Positions 1-7,229 of a DNA stretch of 28,417 bases are shown piece by piece. Made by a program: the position numbers and the translations under genes. Below the pieces are notes generated by a model, which searched no databases, was not told where the DNA came from, and worked only from the letters and a program-made list of their open reading frames with translations. Source of the stretch: Lichenicola sp964248625 (lineage in GTDB: Bacteria; Pseudomonadota; Alphaproteobacteria; Acetobacterales; Acetobacteraceae); assembly GCA_964248625.1 (NCBI GenBank), contig CAXTZG010000049.1:1-28417 (forward strand), read 5' to 3'. Position 1 is the stretch's first letter; each line of letters opens with the position of its first letter.

Positions 1-94
1 CGGGACGTTCTGGAGGTCTGGGTGGCATGATGCGATCCTACGCCGACCGCCGCGCCGCGTCACCGCATCGCATCGGAAGGCCGGGCGGCGCTCA

Positions 95-123
95 TTGACA
101 GTCGCCCCGTTCGGCCCTAGGTC
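95..123 (+). promoter_or_regulatory. Promoter of tRNA-Tyr
   Basis: A perfect -35 hexamer TTGACA (95-100) is followed after exactly 17 bases by TAGGTC (118-123), a moderate -10. The predicted transcription start near 130 lies just ahead of the tRNA at 134, as expected for a stable-RNA promoter. The bases before 95 hold no gene I can support. Confidence 0.65.
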
Positions 124-133
124 GCTGCCGGCC

Positions 134-219
134 GGAAGGGTGCCCGAGTGGCTAAAGGGGGCGGACTGTAAATCCGCTGGCGTACGCCTACGTTGGTTCG
201 AATCCAACCCCTTCCACCA
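134..219 (+). tRNA. tRNA-Tyr (anticodon GTA)
   Basis: An 86-base class II tRNA. The acceptor stem GGAAGGG (134-140) pairs with CCCTTCC (209-215), followed by discriminator A216 and an encoded CCA (217-219). The anticodon stem GCGGA/TCCGC encloses the loop with GTA at 168-170. A long variable arm, typical of tRNA-Tyr, lies between the anticodon arm and the T arm, which has stem GTTGG/CCAAC and a TTCGAAT loop. Confidence 0.97.
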
Positions 220-362
220 GCTGCCGCCCGGACGTCTCCCAGACGATGCCCGTGAGCCTGCAACCGGGCCGGCAGCATCCCGCTCTCGATCGTGTGACTG
301 GACGAACTGCATCCACAACGTCAGCAGTGCGTATCTATCAAAACGTTAGTGAGTGTATCGCC

Positions 363-557
363 ATGACCGGGTCGGTATCAATCGTCAACCAGAACGGGAC
401 CCATCTGACCCTCGACCGGTCGGACATCATCGCCTTTTGGAGCACGCGGAGCCATCCGGGCCGCACGACCATCACCGTGCAGAGCCTTGGCGAGGTGGTC
501 ATCGACGAGCCTTATGAGAGCTTCATCGACCGGGTGTCGACCATGCGGATCAGCTGA
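363..557 (+). CDS. Small conserved-looking protein of unknown function
   Basis: A 64-residue acidic-to-neutral protein with no signal peptide or membrane segment. I start it at ATG 363 rather than further upstream, because the upstream extension overlaps low-complexity sequence behind tRNA-Tyr and is unlike protein. A weak GTGAG sits about eight bases ahead. The pattern is short beta strands: an NG turn near residues 10-11, an Asp-Ile-Ile near 20-22, a thymine-rich-codon TTITV strand, then a G-E-V-V-I-D-E-P segment leading to a C-terminal helix with FIDRV. This recalls the outline of small FlbD-like proteins, but identity is too low to claim the family. It lies between tRNA-Tyr and the oppositely oriented tRNA-Gly. 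Real gene likely; function unknown. Confidence 0.55.
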   Translation: MTGSVSIVNQNGTHLTLDRSDIIAFWSTRSHPGRTTITVQSLGEVVIDEPYESFIDRVSTMRIS

Positions 558-585
558 CACGCGGTCGGCCTCGGGCGGGCGCCGC

Positions 586-659
586 TGGAGCGGGCGGAGG
601 GAATCGAACCCTCCTCGGTAGCTTGGAAGGCTACTGCATTACCACTATGCTACGCCCGC
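586..659 (-). tRNA. tRNA-Gly (anticodon TCC)
   Basis: Read on the minus strand, the acceptor stem GCGGGCG (659-653) pairs with CGCCCGC (596-590), followed by discriminator T and an encoded CCA (588-586). The anticodon arm GTAGC/GCTAC holds TCC at plus positions 627-625. The T loop is TTCGATT. It is 74 bases long. It points away from tRNA-Trp and toward the small ORF. Confidence 0.96.
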
Positions 660-671
660 CGGCGTCCCATC

Positions 672-701
672 CTGTTAGCGCCTTCCGGTCCCGCCCGGCA
701 A
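672..701 (-). promoter_or_regulatory. Candidate promoter of tRNA-Gly
   Basis: On the minus strand TTGCCG (701-696) is followed after 18 bases by TAACAG (677-672). The predicted start near 665 is just upstream of the tRNA 5' end at 659. The -10 is imperfect. Confidence 0.4.
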
Positions 702-746
702 GTCCCGGCCGGGCCGTCCGCGTGTCCGGCTTCCCATCACGAGCCC

Positions 747-777
747 TTGACTTCCGAGGCCGCGCATCCTCTTTACG
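747..777 (+). promoter_or_regulatory. Candidate promoter of tRNA-Trp-secE-nusG
   Basis: A strong -35-like TTGACT (747-752) precedes a weak -10-like TTTACG (772-777) at a long 19-base spacing. It would give a leader of about 67 bases ahead of tRNA-Trp, which would need 5' processing. The -10 assignment is uncertain. Confidence 0.35.
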
Positions 778-851
778 CTCCCTGCGCCGGGTTCACCGGG
801 CGGATGGCCGGAGCGTCGCGTTCCGGCCGGTCGCACGGTGGCAGGCGCTGC

Positions 852-928
852 AGGGGCGTAGCTCAATTGGCTAGAGCGCCGGTCTCCAAAACCGGAGGTT
901 GCGGGTTCGAGACCCTCCGCCCCTGCCA
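852..928 (+). tRNA. tRNA-Trp (anticodon CCA)
   Basis: A 77-base tRNA. The acceptor stem AGGGGCG (852-858) pairs with CGCCCCT (918-924), with discriminator G925 and an encoded CCA (926-928). The anticodon stem CCGGT/ACCGG encloses CCA at 886-888. It sits 58 bases ahead of secE, the common bacterial arrangement in which tRNA-Trp, secE and nusG are transcribed together. Confidence 0.97.
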
Positions 929-986
929 GCCGCCTGTCGATCAGGTGCAGATGCGGCCCGGCTAATCAGGATCAAGAAGGTGCGGC

Positions 987-1181
987 GTGGCGGTCAGTCC
1001 AGGGAAGTTCGTGCGCGAGGTGCGCTCCGAGGTGACCAAGATCACCTGGCCCACGCGCCGCACCACGCTGATCACCACTGGGCTGGTGGCGGCGATGGCG
1101 ACCCTGACGGCGATCTTCTTCTTCGTGGTCGACCAGGTCATCGGGCTGGGCGTGCGTGCGTTGTTCGGCCTCGGCACCTGA
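987..1181 (+). CDS. secE: SecE, preprotein translocase subunit
   Basis: SecE is the small essential subunit that clamps SecY in the SecYEG protein-export channel of the inner membrane. This 64-residue protein has the minimal single-span form: an amphipathic N-terminal helix with the family signature E-V-R-S-E-V-T-K-I-T-W-P (about residues 11-22), then one transmembrane helix (about 30-50). The start is GTG 987, supported by an AAGAAGG ribosome-binding site at 974-980 six bases ahead. It follows tRNA-Trp and precedes nusG by 39 bases, the classical secE-nusG pair. The length is normal for alphaproteobacteria. Confidence 0.95.
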   Translation: MAVSPGKFVREVRSEVTKITWPTRRTTLITTGLVAAMATLTAIFFFVVDQVIGLGVRALFGLGT

Positions 1182-1220
1182 TGGTCGGCCGGCCGAAACT
1201 GGGAGTCTGAGGAAGCGGTC

Positions 1221-1751
1221 ATGGCGAAGCGCTGGTATGTCGTCCACGTTTATTCGGGCTTCGAGAAGAAGATCGCGCAGCAGATCAAGGAGCAGGCCCA
1301 GCAGAAGGGCCTGGCCGATCACATCGACGAGGTGCTGGTGCCGTCCGAGGACGTCACCGAGGTGCGCCGCGGCCAGAAGGTGAGCTCGGAGCGCAAGTTC
1401 TTTCCCGGCTACGTGCTGGTGAAGATGGAGCTGACCGACGATGCCTGGCATCTGGTCAAGGACACGCCCAAGGTCACCGGCTTCCTCGGCAGCAAGACCA
1501 AGCCGTCGCCGATCCCCGACAGCGAGGCCGAGCGGATCATGAAGCAGGCCCAGGAAGGCGTCGAGCGTCCGCGTCCGGCCGTGCTGTTCGAGATCGGCGA
1601 GCAGGTGCGCGTGGCCGACGGCCCGTTCACCTCCTTCAACGGCACCGTCGAGGATGTCGACGAGGAGAAGGGCCGGCTCAAGGTCAGCGTGTCGATCTTC
1701 GGCCGCTCCACCCCGGTCGATCTCGAATACAACCAGGTCGAGAAGGTCTGA
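1221..1751 (+). CDS. nusG: NusG, transcription termination/antitermination factor
   Basis: NusG binds RNA polymerase through its N-terminal NGN domain and links it to Rho or to ribosomal protein S10 through its C-terminal KOW domain. The 176-residue protein opens with the typical K-R-W-Y-V-V-H-V-Y-S-G-F-E strand (residues 3-15). The NGN domain runs to about 110. The KOW motif begins at G-E-Q-V-R-V (near 123), with the conserved F-x-G-x-V-E turn. ATG 1221 is preceded by GAGGA. Normally rplK and rplA follow nusG; here the next gene is pqiC on the opposite strand, so the usual ribosomal-protein cluster has been separated from secE-nusG. Confidence 0.97.
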   Translation: MAKRWYVVHVYSGFEKKIAQQIKEQAQQKGLADHIDEVLVPSEDVTEVRRGQKVSSERKFFPGYVLVKMELTDDAWHLVKDTPKVTGFLGSKTKPSPIPDSEAERIMKQAQEGVERPRPAVLFEIGEQVRVADGPFTSFNGTVEDVDEEKGRLKVSVSIFGRSTPVDLEYNQVEKV

Positions 1752-1757
1752 CGAGGC

Positions 1758-1783
1758 CGGGCGGCACGGCAACAGGCCGCCCG
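1758..1783. terminator. Hairpin between convergent nusG and pqiC
   Basis: An 8-base-pair perfect stem CGGGCGGC (1758-1765) and GCCGCCCG (1776-1783) with a 10-base loop lies 6 bases after the nusG stop and 13 bases before the pqiC stop. There is no T-run on either side, so it may be a weak bidirectional terminator or only an mRNA 3'-end stabiliser. Confidence 0.4.
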
Positions 1784-1796
1784 CCGCCCGACCGCA

Positions 1797-2447
1797 TCAG
1801 CTTCTGGAGGTTTCCAGCGGCATCGGCGCCGCGGGCGGCGGGCCGAGCGCCCTTGCTTCCCGCGCCGCCTCGTCCGCCACCTGCCCCAGCATCCTGCTCA
1901 GCGCTGCGGCGAGCGCTCCCACCGTCTTGTCGTCCGGCGACACCGTCAGGTGCAGCGGCGTGCTGGCCACCGGACCCGAGTCCGGGCGCTGCACCAGCAG
2001 CGAGGCGATGATCTCCGCGCGCCCGGCGCTGTCCTGCGCGAACTGCGAGATGTTGACCTCCACCACCGCCTGCGCCTCGGTCGAGATCGCGCCGGTCTGG
2101 GTGAACACGGTGGTGCCCGGCAGACGCTGCTGCAGGTCCAGCGACAGGGTCTGCCCGATCATGTCCGCAAGCGGACTGCCCCAGGCCGCATCGTCCGCCA
2201 GCTTCAGCGTGTAGCCCGGCGCGCTGCGGACGATGTAGTCGCGGTCCAGATAGGCCGCGACCGCTGGCGTGCGGATCATCAGCGTCAGCGGCCCGCCGCG
2301 CTGCGCAGCCCCCGGCCAGGTGCTGAGGGTGTAGTAGTCCGGCTGCGAGGAGCCGCAGCCGGTCAGCGTCAGGCACAGCAGCCCGGCCGCGGCCAGGGCG
2401 GCCCGGCCGGTCCGGGACAACGTCGCGAGCCTCATGATCGGCCTCAT
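1797..2447 (-). CDS. pqiC: PqiC-type outer-membrane lipoprotein
   Basis: PqiC anchors the PqiABC MCE-family lipid-transport bridge to the outer membrane (ABC-type transport auxiliary lipoprotein). The 216-residue protein has a lipoprotein signal peptide with lipobox L-T-G-C, giving lipidated Cys31, then a short polar linker and the conserved Y-Y-T-L near residue 38-41. The mature part alternates strands and helices, as in the PqiC/YmbA fold. The start ATG at 2447 overlaps the TGA of pqiB (ATGA), which points to translational coupling; a second Met at residue 5 is possible. It is the last gene of the minus-strand pqiABC operon and converges on nusG. Confidence 0.85.
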   Translation of the reverse strand: MRPIMRLATLSRTGRAALAAAGLLCLTLTGCGSSQPDYYTLSTWPGAAQRGGPLTLMIRTPAVAAYLDRDYIVRSAPGYTLKLADDAAWGSPLADMIGQTLSLDLQQRLPGTTVFTQTGAISTEAQAVVEVNISQFAQDSAGRAEIIASLLVQRPDSGPVASTPLHLTVSPDDKTVGALAAALSRMLGQVADEAAREARALGPPPAAPMPLETSRS

Positions 2448-4159
2448 GGCTTGCCTCGGCCGAGCAGCAGCGAGGAGGGATGGCGGCTCAGGAAGTCGAC
2501 CAGCAGCCGGATCGAGCGGGCCGTGTCGTTCAGCTGGTCGAGCGTCTGCTGCAGGCTGTGGTGGAAGTCGGAGTTGCCGCCATAGGCCGACAGCGCGGTG
2601 TTGGCGTGCGCGATGGTCTGCTGCAGCTGGTCCGAGATCTGCGGCAGGCGCTGCATCAGCGGCGTCAGCCCCTGGTCGGCATGGGTGGTCAGATGCTGCA
2701 CGTTCCGCAGCGTCGCCGTCAGCTGCGTGAGCGCCTGCTTGAGCTCCGGTCCGTTCACCGTCTGGTCGGTATGCTGCAGCAGAACGTTCAGGTCGTCGCC
2801 GATCTGCTGCAGCGGCATCGCGGCGATCTTGCTGGTGACGGTGGAGACGGAGTCCAGGATGCCGTCGATGCCGCCCGACTTGCTCGGCAGCACGATGACG
2901 TTGCCCTCCATGACCACCTTCTCCGGCTTGGCGTTGGGCACGAAGGTGAAGGAGATCACGGTGGAGCCGGTCAGCAGGTTGCCGCTCGCGGTCTCGGCGC
3001 GCATGCCGTTATTGACCAGGGCCTGTGTGATCGCTTCCGGGGCATCGCGGCTGATCTCGTCCTCGGAGAAGATGCGTTCCGGCTGCACCTCCATCGCGAC
3101 GCGCACGCGCGCCTTGCCGGTCTGCGGATCGATCAGCAGCTTCACCTCGGTGACGTTGCCCACCTGCAGGCCGAACAGGTTGATCGGGCTGCCGGCGGAC
3201 AGGCCCTGCACCGAGGTCTCGAAATAGCTGACCATCGACAGGCGATCGCGATAGCCGGCCGTGTCGGCGTCCTCCTTGCTGTTGTAGAGCTTGAAGACGG
3301 TCTTGTCGGCAGCCTCCGGCGCGCTCTTGTCGCGACGCTCCTCCGGCAGGCCGAACGCCACGCCGCCGGACAGCACCGCCTGCAGCGATTCGATCTCGAT
3401 ATGCAGCCCGCCGCCGGCGAACTCGGCGCGGATGCCGGACACGTCCCAGAAGCGGGTGTCGGACCGCAGGTAGTGGTCGTATGGCTCGCGGATGAAGACC
3501 TGGACCGGGATCGGGCCACGCCCGCCAGGCGGCATGGTGTAGCCCAGCACCTCGCCGACCACGATGTCGCGGAAGAACACCGGCGCGCCCTGGCTGATCG
3601 AGCCGATGGAGGTGGTCGTCAGCGTGTAGGTCCGGCCCGGCTCGTCGGAGCGCACGCCCGGCGGCGCCTCCAGGCCCTTGAAATGATCCTGCGGCTTGCC
3701 CCCTGGCGAGCCGGGGTCGACCGCGATGTAGGCGCCGGAAACCAGCGTGTCGAGGCCAGACACGCTGGCCCCGCTGAGCCGCGGCCGGACCACCCAGAAC
3801 TGGGCATTGTCGGTCAGGAACGGCTTGGCCTGCGCGTTCATCTGCACGTGGATCTCGACCCGCTTCAGGTCCCTCGACAGCCCGACCTGCTGGACGGTGC
3901 CGAGTGCCACCGCCTTGTGCTTGATCTGGGTCTGGCCGGCGGTCAGGCCGTCGGCGGTTTCGAACTCGAGCACGATCTCCGGGCCGCGGCGCGACAGCGT
4001 CTGCCAGCCGAGATAGGCGGCGATCGCGACCACGAAGATCGGGATCAGCCAGATCAGCGAGAAGCGGGCCGGGTGGATCGTGGTTTCCGGAAGCTGCTCG
4101 TCGGCAACGTTATGGCCTGCGTCGGGGGACTGGTTCGGCCGCTCCTGTTGTCCACTCAC
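2444..4159 (-). CDS. pqiB: PqiB, MCE-domain intermembrane transport protein
   Basis: PqiB is anchored in the inner membrane and forms a periplasmic tube of stacked MCE rings through which phospholipid is thought to pass between membranes. The 571-residue product has a cytoplasmic tail, one transmembrane helix (about residues 33-53), then three MCE domains. These begin near I-V-L-E-F-E-T-A-D-G-L (62-72), near T-Y-T-L-T-T-T-S (domain 2) and near V-S-Y-F-E-T-S-V (domain 3). A C-terminal helical region follows. I use GTG 4159, which overlaps the pqiA stop (GTGA), rather than an ATG at 4258 inside pqiA. It is coupled at its own end to pqiC by ATGA. Size and architecture match PqiB, not the single-domain MlaD. 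Confidence 0.93.
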   Translation of the reverse strand: MSGQQERPNQSPDAGHNVADEQLPETTIHPARFSLIWLIPIFVVAIAAYLGWQTLSRRGPEIVLEFETADGLTAGQTQIKHKAVALGTVQQVGLSRDLKRVEIHVQMNAQAKPFLTDNAQFWVVRPRLSGASVSGLDTLVSGAYIAVDPGSPGGKPQDHFKGLEAPPGVRSDEPGRTYTLTTTSIGSISQGAPVFFRDIVVGEVLGYTMPPGGRGPIPVQVFIREPYDHYLRSDTRFWDVSGIRAEFAGGGLHIEIESLQAVLSGGVAFGLPEERRDKSAPEAADKTVFKLYNSKEDADTAGYRDRLSMVSYFETSVQGLSAGSPINLFGLQVGNVTEVKLLIDPQTGKARVRVAMEVQPERIFSEDEISRDAPEAITQALVNNGMRAETASGNLLTGSTVISFTFVPNAKPEKVVMEGNVIVLPSKSGGIDGILDSVSTVTSKIAAMPLQQIGDDLNVLLQHTDQTVNGPELKQALTQLTATLRNVQHLTTHADQGLTPLMQRLPQISDQLQQTIAHANTALSAYGGNSDFHHSLQQTLDQLNDTARSIRLLVDFLSRHPSSLLLGRGKP

Positions 4160-5652
4160 GCGCTGACGGACTCCGCCTTGCGGTGCCGGGCAGGCCGCTC
4201 GACGCCGCCGTGCCAGGTCCGGGCGAGCCCGACCCCGTTCAGGCCGGCGGCATCCCACATCACGCGGGGGTCGAAGCAGTTGGCAGCAAAGATCGTCAAT
4301 ATCACCACCGAGGCGAAGGAGAACACGCCAGGGTCGGCGTTGACATTGGCGAGGCTGCCGAAATGCACCATCGCCACCAGGATCGAGACCATGAACACGT
4401 CGATCATCGACCAGCGGCCGATGAAGTCAATCACCCGGAACAGCCGCGCCCGGTCCACCAGCCGCTTGGTCGAGCCGCGCCAGGTGGACCAGCACATCAG
4501 GCTCAGCCCCAGGATCTTGAGAACCGGCACGGTGATGCTGGCGAACAGCACGATGAGCGCCAGCGGCAGCGAGCCTGCCTGATAAAGCTCGATCACGCCG
4601 TTCATGATCGTATGGCCGCCGCCGCGGCTGAGCTTGATGATGGTCATAACCGGATACAGGTTCGCCGGGACGTACAGGATCACCGCGCACGCGACCAGCA
4701 GGATGCAGCGCAGCACGGCCTGCGGCTTGCGCCGGCGCATCGGGCCGTCGCAGCGCGGGCAGTAGCCCAGCAGGGCCTCCTGCGGCAGGTCGCGATGAGC
4801 GGTGCAGACCAGTCCGCACGAGGTGCAGGTCACCAGCTGTCGCGCCGGCGGCAGCTCGATCGCGGAGGCATCCACCGTGGAGATCACCATCCGCTTGCCG
4901 TCCGCACGGCGCACGAACCGCGAGACCGGCCGCTTCTGCCAGATCAGGTCGACATCGACCGTCGAGTCCGTCGCCGCCATGGTCAGCATCAGGGCCGCGA
5001 GCGCATAGACCGCGGGCCCCACCTCCACGCGGGCGAGATCGACCAGCTTGGTGTAGGCCACGAACACGCCGAGCATGTAGACCTCGACCATCGACCAGGG
5101 CCGGAGCCGCTCGTAGCGCTGCAGCAGCTTCGGCGCCCAGGTGGGCAGCCTGCGGCGGGACGCGCCGACCAGCACCGCCAGCATCAGCCCGATCACGATC
5201 GGCGGCACGATGACCGTGGTGATCAGCACCAGGACGGCCACCACGCCCCAGCCGTCCCGCCACAACTCGTACGGTCCGGTGAGCAGCGTCACCGGCCGCG
5301 AGCGCCCGTAGAGGTCCATCGTCATCAGCGGCAGGAAGATGGCGACCAGATAGAGCACCGCGGACGCGACGCAGAAGGCGAACGGTGTGGAGACCGGAGG
5401 ATTGGTCCGTCGCCAGCCGATCTGCCCATGACAGCGCCGGCAGTTCGCGACCTGCCCCCGCGCCAGATCGGGCGTCTTCTGGAAGTAGCCGCAGCTGAGG
5501 CATTCCGAGAGGCCCTCGATGGCGTGCAGCTGCGACGCGCCGGAGCGCCGGCTGCGGAACCGGACCCCGCGGAGTTTGTGATGTGCCGCCGCCAAAGGCC
5601 GCGAGGTCAGGCGGGCGGCCTTGGGCGCAGGGGCTGAGACGGCTTTATCCAT
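4156..5652 (-). CDS. pqiA: PqiA, inner-membrane protein of the PqiABC system
   Basis: PqiA is the multi-spanning inner-membrane partner of PqiB in the paraquat-inducible MCE transport system. From ATG 5652 the protein has 498 residues in two tandem PqiA domains. Each is preceded by a zinc-ribbon-like pair of CxxC motifs: C51-x2-C54 and C71-x2-C74 for the first, and a C-T-S-C and C-P-R-C pair for the second. Each domain carries four hydrophobic helices, with the recurring pattern R-P-W-S-M-V-E-V-Y-M-L-G and R-W-S-M-I-D-V-F-M-V-S. An ATG at 5727 would add 25 residues unlike the family and has no ribosome-binding site, so I prefer 5652. It is the first gene of pqiABC and is divergent from tRNA-Thr. 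Confidence 0.9.
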   Translation of the reverse strand: MDKAVSAPAPKAARLTSRPLAAAHHKLRGVRFRSRRSGASQLHAIEGLSECLSCGYFQKTPDLARGQVANCRRCHGQIGWRRTNPPVSTPFAFCVASAVLYLVAIFLPLMTMDLYGRSRPVTLLTGPYELWRDGWGVVAVLVLITTVIVPPIVIGLMLAVLVGASRRRLPTWAPKLLQRYERLRPWSMVEVYMLGVFVAYTKLVDLARVEVGPAVYALAALMLTMAATDSTVDVDLIWQKRPVSRFVRRADGKRMVISTVDASAIELPPARQLVTCTSCGLVCTAHRDLPQEALLGYCPRCDGPMRRRKPQAVLRCILLVACAVILYVPANLYPVMTIIKLSRGGGHTIMNGVIELYQAGSLPLALIVLFASITVPVLKILGLSLMCWSTWRGSTKRLVDRARLFRVIDFIGRWSMIDVFMVSILVAMVHFGSLANVNADPGVFSFASVVILTIFAANCFDPRVMWDAAGLNGVGLARTWHGGVERPARHRKAESVSA

Positions 5653-5754
5653 GCGGCGCTTGGAACCTCGGTCAGGACAAGGGACGACAGGCGCCGGATC
5701 ATGGCACCCACCGATCAACGGGATCACGCTGCGGCGGCGACCGACATCCCCATG

Positions 5755-5783
5755 TTGCGGTCACGCCCGGGGTTTTGTATAGG
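5755..5783 (+). promoter_or_regulatory. Promoter of tRNA-Thr
   Basis: TTGCGG (5755-5760) and TATAGG (5778-5783) are separated by exactly 17 bases. The predicted start near 5790 lies just ahead of the mature tRNA at 5796. Confidence 0.6.
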
Positions 5784-5795
5784 CCACCCCTGGAT

Positions 5796-5870
<75 letters not shown>

Positions 5871-5971
5871 GTTATATCATGTACTTACAGGCTGCTTCAC
5901 AAAAACAAGGGCTTCGACGCCATAACCTCGGGCATGACCGGGGCATCGGTGCCGGCCTAAGGCCTCAGCAC

Positions 5972-6094
5972 ATGACCAAGCGTCAATCCAACGGAACGAA
6001 GAAAACGAGCGGCGTGGCCACTCGGGCCGTGAAGAAGGCCACGCCGTTACAAAGAAGGGATTACAGGCGGCGAACAGGCAGCCCGTCGTTCTGA
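5972..6094 (+). CDS. Possible 40-residue basic peptide
   Basis: A short ORF from ATG 5972, with AAGG nine bases ahead, encodes 40 residues very rich in Lys, Arg, Thr and Ser, beginning M-T-K-R-Q-S-N-G. It has no hydrophobic segment. A perfect inverted repeat (6010-6046) lies inside it, which could equally explain the open frame. I do not recognise it; it may be a nucleic-acid-binding peptide or chance. Confidence 0.22.
   Translation: MTKRQSNGTKKTSGVATRAVKKATPLQRRDYRRRTGSPSF
6010..6046. repeat. Inverted repeat / stem-loop in the island
   Basis: CGGCGTGGCC (6010-6019) and GGCCACGCCG (6037-6046) are perfect inverted copies, 10 base pairs with a 17-base loop. A GU and an AU pair can extend the base. 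On the minus strand the stem is followed by a T-rich tail (CTCGTTTTCTTCGTT), which resembles an intrinsic terminator for minus-strand transcription, although no minus-strand gene is evident upstream. Confidence 0.5.
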
Positions 6095-6138
6095 CTAGAC
6101 GCACCCGCCTCAAGAGGTGGCTAGATCAGACAACACCA

Positions 6139-6486
6139 GTGGTGACGAGATTGCGGCGCTTCATCCTTGCCGTGGGCGGGGTTGTTGGCGTGTTGCCATG
6201 GACACTCTTGGGAGTCGCACTTGTAGAGCATGACCACCAGAAGGCCGCGCCTGTGCCAGTAGCTGTGAACTTAGCGGCCCCAGTTCCCAAAGGTGCCCCC
6301 CCGGTTCCAGAAGCGCCGGCAGTTGATCCCTGTGGAGCGTCTCACGGTCACCTGTGGATAGATAATTCAGACCTTAAGGCTCAGGTCGATGCAATCCGAG
6401 CCCCTTGCGCAGACCTGAGTATCAACCACGACAAGCTAGACGCTGGGCATGACGCCATAAACACCGAGCCACCACCCAAGCGCTAA
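6139..6486 (+). CDS. Membrane-anchored protein of unknown function
   Basis: A 115-residue product from GTG 6139 (a second GTG follows directly). A basic N terminus (T-R-L-R-R) precedes one hydrophobic helix (about residues 8-30), which may be an uncleaved signal anchor or signal peptide. A proline/alanine-rich stretch (about 36-62) follows, then a soluble tail with two Cys (D-P-C-G and A-P-C-A) and a P-P-P-K-R end. No good ribosome-binding site sits at normal distance; AGAGG lies about 18 bases ahead, and the frame stays open further upstream without a standard start codon, so the N terminus is uncertain. It lies in the less GC-rich island. I do not recognise the family; a phage or plasmid accessory protein is possible. 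Confidence 0.5.
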   Translation: MVTRLRRFILAVGGVVGVLPWTLLGVALVEHDHQKAAPVPVAVNLAAPVPKGAPPVPEAPAVDPCGASHGHLWIDNSDLKAQVDAIRAPCADLSINHDKLDAGHDAINTEPPPKR

Positions 6487-6595
6487 AGTATCTTTCCAAC
6501 ACGTATGAACGCAGTATTTACCTCTTTGAAGGGTCGGGGGACGCTCATGCATTTTCTGCAAAGAACCATCCCATATTGCGAAAACGGAGAGAAAG

Positions 6596-7042
6596 TTGGA
6601 TAAGGACTATTTCTTGGGACGATTTAAGGAGTTTCGAACGGCTTTAGCCGCCAAAAGTGCGCATGTAGCTCAGGCTAGCTAGCTTGCGGCAAACGTCTCA
6701 TCAAATTGGGTTAATTGGATCAATCAGGAACTGCCCGGCCTCAATACGCTGTTCCTTCCCTTCAACTTGCAGTTCCGTGCCGCATTTGGAAGTCGAAAGG
6801 ATTCGGGTGAGAGCGCCTCGCTTACCGTTGGAGCCGACGGTAGGCCTTTCAGTGGTCTCGATCAGGGCACACTAACATTGACAAGCGATGCCGAGACGCT
6901 TGCGGTTAGGATATCCATTCCAGGCGAGCTGATGCCTGACTTAGATCCTAGTCTCGTTGACGCTGACACTTTGTCCTGTCTGCTCGTCGATTTTGGATTT
7001 CGCTGTCTAGCGATAAAAGCAGGTCTCGCTCCTGCGGGTTAA
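6596..7042 (+). pseudogene. Unknown island gene interrupted by an in-frame TAG
   Basis: The frame starts at TTG 6596, preceded by a good GGAGA site (6586-6590, five bases away). It reads 28 plausible residues beginning M-D-K-D-Y-F-L-G-R-F, meets TAG at 6680-6682, and continues in the same frame without another stop to TAA 7040-7042. Both halves look like protein. The second half opens L-A-A-N-V-S-S-N-W-V-N-W and contains strands such as G-T-L-T-L-T-S-D and V-R-I-S-I-P. The simplest reading is one 147-residue gene with a nonsense mutation at codon 29. An alternative is reinitiation at TTG 6767, giving a 91-residue fragment. The TAG sits in a GCTAGCTAGC context that could reflect a small local duplication. 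Function unknown; the family is not recognised. Confidence 0.5.
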
Positions 7043-7229
7043 GCTGACGCGCATCCTGGCACTCAAGGTCCTGGCCTAGAAGTCGGCAAGCGCGAGCCGG
7101 ACACGGGGTCCCGCAACTACCTGCATGTCCATCTCCGCCGATCCGGAAGGTGTCGAGCAGGCGTACGCCCAATCTTCGTTCTCTCCCTGATCCAGCTTCT
7201 GTTCGATGCGCCGCAGGTTTGACGATTGA

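Noticed and set aside
1..30. A frame ending in TGA at 28-30 that could be the tail of an upstream gene.
   Set aside because: Only nine codons are visible and they match no family I know; another frame is equally open.
2480..4582. A 700-residue plus-strand open frame opposite pqiB.
   Set aside because: It is an antisense shadow caused by high GC; pqiB has MCE domains and coupled overlaps.
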